The notes under the pieces are model-generated. The model searched no databases. It was not told where the DNA came from and saw only the letters and a list, made by a program, of their open reading frames with translations. A program made the position numbers and the translations under genes. A stretch of DNA of 14,421 nucleotides, taken from contig NYVQ01000031.1 in the NCBI GenBank assembly GCA_002684695.1, positions 1 through 14,421 of the forward strand, read 5' to 3'. Shown in pieces: positions 9,549-14,421 of this stretch. This DNA comes from SAR116 cluster bacterium. GTDB taxonomy: Bacteria; Pseudomonadota; Alphaproteobacteria; Puniceispirillales; GCA-002684695. Numbering within the stretch: the stretch's first letter is position 1; each line of letters starts with the position of its first letter.

Positions 9549-9711
9549 AGATCGTCTCCGTTTGTTGTGGGGAAACCCCCAGGTTAAAAAGTTTGCGAAA
9601 TACAAACTTAGGTATTGCCCAGGGTTTTAAGTTAAACCTTTAAACCCTATCTAAGTAGGAAATTAAGAGAAACCTCACCTACTGTCTCGGACAGGTTGGA
9701 ACTTTCGTTCC
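9549..9711 (-). promoter_or_regulatory. L10 leader, autoregulatory mRNA element of rplJ-rplL
   Basis: This is the untranslated leader of rplJ. Visible elements on the minus strand, in order, are a 5-bp hairpin CTGTC/GACAG with loop CGA (9682-9694) and a stem GTAGG with CCTAC (9678-9682 with 9655-9659), followed by TTAGAT. Next come a possible 7-bp stem AGGGTTT/AAACCCT, a 7-bp stem AAGTTTG/CAAACTT (9589-9609) followed by Ts, and a small TGGGG/CCCCA hairpin (9568-9581) just before the ribosome site. The CCGAGACAG and TTAATTTCCTAC elements resemble the L10-binding kink-turn leader (Rfam family L10_leader) as I recall it. In that family L10, complexed with L7/L12, binds the leader and blocks translation. 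The family call is from memory; the stems are seen directly. Confidence 0.8.
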
Positions 9712-9733
9712 TTCTAAATCTTTCGATTTAGAA
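9698..9733 (-). other. Two tandem GAAA-capped hairpins ahead of the L10 leader
   Basis: Directly after the rplA stop, the minus strand has a perfect 9-bp stem TTCTAAATC/GATTTAGAA capped by GAAA (9712-9733). It is followed without any spacer by a 5-bp stem GGAAC/GTTCC, again capped by GAAA (9698-9711). Neither is followed by a U-run, so they are not intrinsic terminators. They could stabilise or help fold the L10 leader, serve as a processing site between rplA and rplJ, or form the 5' end of a separate rplJ transcript. Confidence 0.75.
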
Positions 9734-9738
9734 TTCTT

Positions 9739-9767
9739 AATTTACGTTACAGCCCCCACTGTATCAA
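9739..9767 (-). promoter_or_regulatory. Candidate internal promoter for rplJ-rplL-rpoBC
   Basis: At the end of rplA the minus strand shows a -35 box TTGATA (9762-9767, five of six), a 17-base spacer and a -10 box TAAATT (9739-9744, four of six). Transcription would start near 9732-9733, at the first base of the 9-bp GAAA hairpin. A promoter in the corresponding place drives rplJ in E. coli. Sequence alone cannot prove activity in such AT-rich DNA. Confidence 0.4.
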
Positions 9768-10434
9768 TTTTAATTCCAGGCCCCATTGTCGAACTAATAG
9801 TAATTTTTTTCATGTAAACCCCCTTTGAGCCTGATGGCTTAGCAATACTTACAGCCTTTATAAACGCTTTAATGTTCTCAGTTATTGATTTTTCGTCAAA
9901 ACTTGATTTTCCAATTCCAGCATGAATAATACCTGATTTTTCAACCCTAAATTGCACTTCACCTGATTTAGCAGCTTTTACAGCTTTAGCAACATCCATT
10001 GTAACAGTTCCTAATTTTGGGTTCGGCATTAAGCCCCTTGGCCCAAGAACCTTGCCCAACTTTCCAACAGTTCCCATCATATCAGGTGTGGAAATAACCC
10101 TATCAAAAATAATTTCTCCACTTTCAATTTTCTCTGCCAAATCATTTTCTCCAACGAATTCAGCTCCAGCATCTTTTGCTTCCTTGGACTTATCATTTTT
10201 GGCAAACACAGCTACTTTTACATCTTTTCCAGTGCCGGCTGGTAATGAGACCATACCCCTAACCATTTGATCTGATTGACGAGGATCAATACCGAGATTC
10301 ATTGAAATATCAACTGTTTCATCGAATTTTGCTTTTGAATTTGATTTCAATAACTTAACAGCTTCTTCGATGCTATAGAAATTATCCTTTTCAAAGCTTT
10401 TATAACTTTCTTTTAGTCTTTTCCCATTTTTCAT
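9742..10434 (-). CDS. rplA: 50S ribosomal protein L1
   Basis: L1 binds 23S rRNA at the mobile L1 stalk and helps move deacylated tRNA to the exit. In many bacteria it also represses the rplK-rplA message. From the ATG at 10434 the protein has 230 residues and begins MKNGKRLKESYKSF, matching the usual L1 N-terminus and length. An in-frame ATG seven codons upstream (10455) overlaps rplK and adds atypical residues. The chosen start has GGAG seven bases before it, formed by the last codons of rplK. Family motifs include DISMNLGIDPRQSDQMVRG and GPRGLMPNPKLGTVT. The gap from rplK is only four bases, indicating translational coupling. It is followed by the 193-base rplJ leader region. Confidence 0.98.
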   Translation of the reverse strand: MKNGKRLKESYKSFEKDNFYSIEEAVKLLKSNSKAKFDETVDISMNLGIDPRQSDQMVRGMVSLPAGTGKDVKVAVFAKNDKSKEAKDAGAEFVGENDLAEKIESGEIIFDRVISTPDMMGTVGKLGKVLGPRGLMPNPKLGTVTMDVAKAVKAAKSGEVQFRVEKSGIIHAGIGKSSFDEKSITENIKAFIKAVSIAKPSGSKGVYMKKITISSTMGPGIKIDTVGAVT

Positions 10435-10438
10435 ATTA

Positions 10439-10867
10439 TTACTCCACAACCTCAATACCCATAGACCTAGCTGAACCTTTAATCATTTCTATAGCTCCCT
10501 CAATATCCACGGCATTTAAATCTTTCTCCTTTGCTTCAGCAATTTCTTTGCACTGAGCAATGGTAACTTGTCCAGCGGAACCTCTTCCAGGTGTTTGACC
10601 ACCTTTTTTTAATTTAGCAGCTTTTTTTAAAAAATAACTAGCAGGAGGAGTTTTAGTAATAAATGTAAATGATTTATCACTGTAAGCTGTAATTTCAACA
10701 GGAATAGGCATTCCTTTTTCCATCGAGTCGGTTGCAGCGTTAAAAGCTTTACAAAATTCCATTATGTTCAGGCCTCTTTGTCCAAGAGCCGGCCCAACTG
10801 GCGGTGATGGGTTTGCTTGCCCTGCTGGAATTTGAAGTTTTATGTAACCCTCAATATTTTTTGCCAT
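10439..10867 (-). CDS. rplK: 50S ribosomal protein L11
   Basis: L11 binds the GTPase-associated centre of 23S rRNA with L10 and is needed for factor-dependent GTPase activity and the stringent response. It has 142 residues, the normal length. The N-terminal segment carries the proline-rich GQANPSPPVGPALGQRGLN, and the C-terminal RNA-binding domain contains KGGQTPGRGSAGQVT. The start ATG at 10867 has AGGAAG about eight bases upstream. nusG ends 26 bases before it. Its last codons supply the ribosome site of rplA, so the two genes are probably translated together. Confidence 0.98.
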   Translation of the reverse strand: MAKNIEGYIKLQIPAGQANPSPPVGPALGQRGLNIMEFCKAFNAATDSMEKGMPIPVEITAYSDKSFTFITKTPPASYFLKKAAKLKKGGQTPGRGSAGQVTIAQCKEIAEAKEKDLNAVDIEGAIEMIKGSARSMGIEVVE

Positions 10868-10893
10868 TTTATATACTTCCTATATAAATACTA

Positions 10894-11424
10894 TTAAACT
10901 TTTTCAACCTGACTGTAATCAAGATCAACAGGTGTAGATCTTCCAAAAATTGAAACTGCAACTTTCAACCTTGCCTTATCCTCATCAACATCCTCAACCA
11001 AACCATTAAATGACGCAAATGGACCATCACAAACTCGAACTTGCTCCCCTACTTCATAAATAATAGAAGCCCTAGGTCTTTCAATTCCTTCACTTATTTG
11101 ATTAATAAGTTGTTGCGCCTCTTTTTCTGTAATTGGAACTGGTTTGCCTTTACTTCCAAGAATACCTGTAACTCTTGATTGGCTTTTAATTAAATGCCAA
11201 GTTTCATCTGATAATTCCATATTTATAAGTATGTAGCCAGGGAAAAACTTCCTCTCTGAATTGACACGAACACCTCTTCTAACTTCAACAACCTCTTCCG
11301 TTGGCACAAGAACTTCAGAAAAATATTCTTGCATACCCTTTCTGGATATTTGGTCCTTTATAGCCTCAGCAACCTTTTTTTCTGAACCAGAATAAACATG
11401 TACGACATACCAGCGCAATGCCAT
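10894..11424 (-). CDS. nusG: Transcription termination/antitermination factor NusG
   Basis: NusG binds the RNA polymerase clamp through its N-terminal domain, lowers pausing, and links polymerase to Rho or to ribosomal protein S10 through its KOW domain. It has 176 residues, near the E. coli length of 181. The NGN domain begins at RWYVVHVYSGSEKKV (4-18) and includes RKFFPGYILI (58-67). A C-terminal KOW domain covers about 125-173 and ends DYSQVEKV. AAAGGTG lies six bases upstream of the ATG at 11424. secE precedes it with a 19-base gap, the classic secE-nusG pair. Confidence 0.98.
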   Translation of the reverse strand: MALRWYVVHVYSGSEKKVAEAIKDQISRKGMQEYFSEVLVPTEEVVEVRRGVRVNSERKFFPGYILINMELSDETWHLIKSQSRVTGILGSKGKPVPITEKEAQQLINQISEGIERPRASIIYEVGEQVRVCDGPFASFNGLVEDVDEDKARLKVAVSIFGRSTPVDLDYSQVEKV

Positions 11425-11443
11425 ATTTTACACCTTTAATTTA

Positions 11444-11644
11444 TTAAAAACTGAATATTCCAAACAGCCACTGTATTAAAATTGAAATGATTGAATCAGC
11501 CGCGAAAAAGAATAAAGAAGCGATAACAACCATTATTAAAACAGTTATTGTGCTTGTAAGTGTATCTTTTCTTGTTGCCCAAGTAATTCTGGAAATCTCA
11601 CCCCTTACTTGTCTAACAAATTTAGCCGGACTAGTTCTAGCCAT
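11444..11644 (-). CDS. secE: Preprotein translocase subunit SecE
   Basis: SecE is the small essential subunit that clamps SecY in the SecYEG protein-export channel of the inner membrane. The 66-residue protein is of the short, single-span type found in many bacteria, not the three-span E. coli form. A basic amphipathic N-terminal part (FVRQVRGEISRITWATRKDT, about 9-28) is followed by a hydrophobic segment at about 30-60. The usual WPTR/WPSR motif reads WATR here, with Ala23 in place of Pro, a mild departure. The start ATG at 11644 has a poor ribosome site. It is the first gene of the cluster and its promoter is probably the one at 11697-11725. Confidence 0.95.
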   Translation of the reverse strand: MARTSPAKFVRQVRGEISRITWATRKDTLTSTITVLIMVVIASLFFFAADSIISILIQWLFGIFSF

Positions 11645-11696
11645 TTCTTGAAGTCTTTTCTATCTTAAATTTTTACTTGTCAAGTTCTAAGACGCC

Positions 11697-11725
11697 TTAA
11701 TACAAAATAAATATAATTTTGTCCA
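11697..11725 (-). promoter_or_regulatory. Candidate promoter of the secE-nusG-rpl-rpoBC cluster
   Basis: On the minus strand TGGACA (11720-11725, five of six to the -35 consensus), a 17-base spacer and TATTAA (11697-11702, four of six to the -10) precede secE. The start point would be near 11690, giving a leader of about 45 bases. The next plausible -35, a perfect TTGACA at 11678-11683, has no acceptable -10 behind it. Confidence 0.45.
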
Positions 11726-11843
11726 TAGATTTTTAATATTATTTTAAAATTATTTTATATTTTTTATATTATAAATAAAATAAAATAGTGAATTTAAAAT
11801 AATGGTTAAAGATAATAATTTTAATCTTGTTATTGGAGAAAAT
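11703..11843. other. AT-rich divergent spacer between secE and the dehydrogenase
   Basis: The stretch from about 11726 to 11801 is almost entirely A and T and holds no gene or tRNA. It must contain the plus-strand promoter for the dehydrogenase, but many TATA-like strings make a specific choice arbitrary. The tRNA-Trp, tuf and rpmG genes often found upstream of secE are not present here. Confidence 0.7.
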
Positions 11844-12773
11844 ATGAAGTGCGTGATCAAAGTTGGAGAAGCAAGAGCTCAGTGGTGGAAATCTCATATG
11901 AAAAGTCTACTACCTGAAATTGAGTTTTACTTGCATAATGAGTTATTTGACAAAGAAAAGATAGATTTTGCAATTGTATGGAAGCCTGAAAATGGTTGGC
12001 TAAAAACACTTTCAAATCTTAGATGCATAATTTCAATGGGCTCTGGCATAGATCACATTTTAAGTGACCCAGAATTGCCAAAAGATTTACCTATTATCAA
12101 AACAACTGCTAATGATCTTAAAATTAGAATGAGAGAATACGTTGTTCTTCATACTCTTAAACATCACAGGAACTTAAATGAAGTAATTTCAGCAAGGAAT
12201 AATAAGGAATGGAAACAAATAATTGAACCACCAGCTAATAAAAGAACAGTTGGCATAATGGGTTTAGGCAACTTAGGCCTTGATTGTGCTAGAACGCTTA
12301 AAAGCCTAGACTTTATCGTAAACGGTTGGTCTAAAAGTGAAAAAAATTTAGATAAGATTAATGTTTTCACAGGAATAGACCAAATTATAGAATTCATTGA
12401 AAATGTAGAAATCTTAGTTTGCATGCTGCCCTTAACACATGAAACACGAGGGATACTAAATATCAAACTTTTTGAAAAAATGAAAAAAGGTGCATGCATT
12501 ATAAATGTGGCAAGAGGTGAACACTTAGTCGAAGAAGATTTAGTTAAAGCCATAGATGAAAATATGATTAAAGAGGCTACATTGGATGTTTTCCATGAGG
12601 AGCCATTGCCAAAAAATCACTTTTTTTGGAAAAATTCAAACATTTTTATAACACCTCATATTGCAAGCCTCCTAGATCCAGAAGCGGGCGGTCAAGATAT
12701 AGCATCAAATATATCAAAATTTATTAATGGAGAATTTATTGAGAACCTTATACCTCCAGGAAAAGAATATTAA
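11844..12773 (+). CDS. GhrA-like glyoxylate/hydroxypyruvate reductase (D-2-hydroxyacid dehydrogenase)
   Basis: Predicted cytosolic NAD(P)H-dependent reductase of 2-oxoacids, most like the GhrA branch that reduces glyoxylate and hydroxypyruvate. From the ATG at 11844 it has 309 residues, close to E. coli GhrA (312). This start has GGAG five bases upstream; an in-frame ATG at 11802 lacks a ribosome site and adds 14 unmatched residues. The nucleotide-binding motif GLGNLG is at 140-145. The catalytic set is R224 (in NVARGEH), E253 (in HEEPLP) and H272 (in TPH), all present. The early QWW (13-15), the LDVF..EPLP segment and the short tail ending KEY fit GhrA. The exact substrate and the NADH or NADPH preference are not readable. 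The stop codon abuts the stop of the convergent GGT-family gene. It is divergent from secE and not part of that operon. Confidence 0.88.
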   Translation: MKCVIKVGEARAQWWKSHMKSLLPEIEFYLHNELFDKEKIDFAIVWKPENGWLKTLSNLRCIISMGSGIDHILSDPELPKDLPIIKTTANDLKIRMREYVVLHTLKHHRNLNEVISARNNKEWKQIIEPPANKRTVGIMGLGNLGLDCARTLKSLDFIVNGWSKSEKNLDKINVFTGIDQIIEFIENVEILVCMLPLTHETRGILNIKLFEKMKKGACIINVARGEHLVEEDLVKAIDENMIKEATLDVFHEEPLPKNHFFWKNSNIFITPHIASLLDPEAGGQDIASNISKFINGEFIENLIPPGKEY

Positions 12774-14366
12774 CTAAGCTCTAACTGTTTGATCGTTTTT
12801 TTTATTTAAAAATTTATTAATCAGTAATTCGCTCTCCACTATAGCTCCTGAAATTGGAGATGATACGTCTGAAATACCATAATTTTTTCCTTCGTTAGAC
12901 CTCATTACTCCAGAAGGACATGAATATAGCTTAGGAAAAACAAGATTTTGAGCTATCTCCACTTTAAAAAGTTTTCGAAGTTCTTTTAAAATTGTTTCAT
13001 CAATTTTTGGATCAACTGTTATAATATTAGTTTCATTGACATTTATCCTGGGCAGATTAAATGCTTCCTCGATGGTCATATTATAGTCTAATAAAAACCC
13101 CGCAATTTGCATTATACATGGCACAATATGGTTAGCACCCGAAGCACCAATTGCAAAATATGCCTTTTCATCTCTAATACATATTGTTGGACACATATTT
13201 GATGAATTTATTCTTTTCCCACCAGACATTGAAGTTGGATACCCTGGTCTAGGATCAAAATAAGAAACTGAATTATTCATAAGTATACCACTTTTTGGTA
13301 AAACAACTTTTGATCCAAACCTATTTAATAAAGTATAAGTAAGAGCCACCATATTACCCTCACTGTCAACAGAACTCATATGAGAGGTGCAACCATGATT
13401 TATAATTTTCTTTAATTTATCTCTATGCGTTTTAAATGCTCTGTTAAGTCCTTTAGCATAATTAATGTAAGTTTCTTTCCCAAAGGAATTTGTTTTATGA
13501 TTTTTTTCAAGAAAATCAAAAGTATCTTTTAATCTGCTTCCACCACTATTCTCACCTGCTGTAAACAGAGTTTTATCCTTATAACCAAATTTCAATGTAT
13601 CAATAAATTGAGCTTTATAAGAAGACATATCATCTAAGGATATTTTACTTCCACCTTGTTTTAAATCATTTGAAATTTCCTCAGCTAATCGACCTCTATA
13701 AAAATCATCTGCTCCTTTATCAGCAATTCTTTTTAATGTTTTAGATAAATTACCAAGAGGTAAAAACTGTTCTGGATTAGGAGGAAACCCTCCAGGTAAA
13801 TATATTTTTGAGCTTTCATTAAATGCACTTAAATCTTTGGCCTCTAATGCTATTTGCAAAGTTGTAAACCAATCAACAGAAAGTCCTCTTTCCGCAAGAT
13901 CAATTGTCTTGCTTAAAATACTATCAATACCAAGCTGACCAAAATTTTCTTGGGCTAATGATAACCCTGCGACTGCTCCAGGTATAGTGATTGATTTATA
14001 ACCTAAAACATTTTGTTGGTTTTTAACTCCAGGAAAACCCATAATTGTTTCAGGAACTTTATCGTCCAATGGATAATCTTCAAAAGAAATTGCTTTAGGT
14101 AAAACACCTTGAAAATCAATTACTTTTATTTCTTTGGTTTTTGCCAACCAAATTAAAATATAACCACTACCACCCAAACCACACATCCATGGCTCGACAA
14201 CATTTAATGCAAATGCACAAGCTATAGCTGCATCAATTGCATTACCTCCTTTTTGAAAAGCATCAGCACCAACGGAAGATGCTAACCAATGTTGAGATGC
14301 TACAATACCTTTTTCAGAAGAAACTGCTTTTTTTGATATATTCCATTGTTCAATATTTTCGTTCAT
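12774..14366 (-). CDS. Gamma-glutamyltransferase-family Ntn-hydrolase, divergent
   Basis: Member of the self-cleaving GGT family, in which cleavage exposes a Thr nucleophile. It has 530 residues. The N-terminal core GGNAIDAAIACAFALNVVEP (40-59) and GLGGSGY (63-69) are typical. The predicted cleavage site is C326/T327 in HGCTSHMSSVD, and T345 matches the second Thr (E. coli T409). Canonical substrate residues are altered: the Arg of DFRE (E. coli R114) is Q86 in DFQGVLP, the MDDF segment reads SYFDPRPG, and GSPGG reads GASGA. The part between SGGSRL (274-279) and T327 is about 50 residues shorter than in E. coli GGT. No signal peptide is seen, so it is probably cytosolic. Glutathione hydrolysis is therefore doubtful; an amidohydrolase of the YwrD/HpxW kind is possible. 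The ATG at 14366 lacks a clear ribosome site. Confidence 0.85.
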   Translation of the reverse strand: MNENIEQWNISKKAVSSEKGIVASQHWLASSVGADAFQKGGNAIDAAIACAFALNVVEPWMCGLGGSGYILIWLAKTKEIKVIDFQGVLPKAISFEDYPLDDKVPETIMGFPGVKNQQNVLGYKSITIPGAVAGLSLAQENFGQLGIDSILSKTIDLAERGLSVDWFTTLQIALEAKDLSAFNESSKIYLPGGFPPNPEQFLPLGNLSKTLKRIADKGADDFYRGRLAEEISNDLKQGGSKISLDDMSSYKAQFIDTLKFGYKDKTLFTAGENSGGSRLKDTFDFLEKNHKTNSFGKETYINYAKGLNRAFKTHRDKLKKIINHGCTSHMSSVDSEGNMVALTYTLLNRFGSKVVLPKSGILMNNSVSYFDPRPGYPTSMSGGKRINSSNMCPTICIRDEKAYFAIGASGANHIVPCIMQIAGFLLDYNMTIEEAFNLPRINVNETNIITVDPKIDETILKELRKLFKVEIAQNLVFPKLYSCPSGVMRSNEGKNYGISDVSSPISGAIVESELLINKFLNKKNDQTVRA

Positions 14367-14421
14367 AGTAAGTTTAGATTAGAAATTGTTAAGCTTAAAT
14401 TCAAGAAATAATATTTAATAT

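Noticed and set aside
9549..9605. In-frame ATG at 9605 as the rplJ start
   Set aside because: It would place 19 atypical residues inside the structured leader. The GTG at 9548 has GGAG at the right distance and yields the normal L10 N-terminus.
9061..9630. 189-codon open frame on the plus strand opposite rplJ
   Set aside because: It runs antisense through rplJ and its leader, shows no recognisable family or ribosome site, and is explained by the codon bias of the real gene. The other long frames overlapping rpoC, rpoB, rplL, rplA and the dehydrogenase were dismissed for the same reason.
11678..11683. Perfect TTGACA close to secE (minus strand), within the palindrome ACTTGTCAAGT
   Set aside because: No acceptable -10 box lies 15-18 bases downstream, so the TGGACA/TATTAA pair further up is preferred. 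The palindrome alone is too short to call an operator.
11802..11843. ATG at 11802 as the start of the dehydrogenase
   Set aside because: There is no ribosome site before it, and the 14 extra residues do not fit the family. The ATG at 11844 follows GGAG and gives the expected length.
14376..14404. TTGAAT and TAATCT with a 17-base spacer before the GGT-like gene
   Set aside because: Matches are only four and three of six, which is expected by chance in AT-rich DNA.
1..14421. Mobile elements, CRISPR arrays, tRNA or rRNA genes, defence systems
   Set aside because: No transposase, integrase, spaced repeat array, cloverleaf-like or rRNA-like sequence was seen on either strand. Nearly all of the window is occupied by conserved housekeeping and metabolic genes.

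Overview
The window is AT-rich and carries the bacterial secE-nusG-rplK-rplA-rplJ-rplL-rpoB-rpoC transcription/translation cluster on the minus strand (about 155 to 11644). Beyond it lie a plus-strand 2-hydroxyacid dehydrogenase and a convergent minus-strand gamma-glutamyltransferase-family gene. Protein features point to an alphaproteobacterium: the RpoB and RpoC lengths and motifs, an alphaproteobacterial-style L10 leader, and a GGT-like family that I recall from alphaproteobacteria. The low GC, short spacers and small leaders suggest a streamlined marine lineage (SAR11-like, HIMB59-like or similar). I cannot name a genus from the sequence alone.

Layout, reading the minus strand in its direction of transcription. 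A candidate promoter (11697-11725) precedes secE, then nusG, rplK and rplA follow with gaps of 19, 26 and 4 bases. A 193-base untranslated region between rplA and rplJ holds the L10 autoregulatory leader, two tandem GAAA-capped hairpins and a possible separate promoter. rplJ starts at a GTG (9548), followed by rplL, a hairpin plus U-run (likely partial terminator or attenuator), rpoB, a 24-base gap and rpoC. The 154 bases after rpoC contain no gene. They hold a near-consensus minus-strand promoter that should drive whatever lies beyond the window edge (rpsL in many relatives).

Upstream of secE the usual neighbours (tRNA-Trp, a tuf copy, rpmG) are absent. Instead an AT-rich divergent spacer leads to a GhrA-like glyoxylate/hydroxypyruvate reductase on the plus strand. 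Its stop codon directly abuts the stop codon of a GGT-family Ntn-hydrolase on the minus strand.

The core genes work as one unit. SecE is a translocon subunit, NusG a transcription elongation factor, and L11/L1/L10/L12 form the ribosomal stalk region. RpoB and RpoC are the large RNA polymerase subunits. Control points visible in the DNA (L10 leader, rplL-rpoB hairpin) fit the known need to make more stalk protein than polymerase. I see no phage, transposon, CRISPR or defence system and no convincing new system. The points worth a second look are the architecture of the rplJ leader, the rplL-rpoB attenuator, and the divergent GGT-like enzyme with altered substrate-binding residues.
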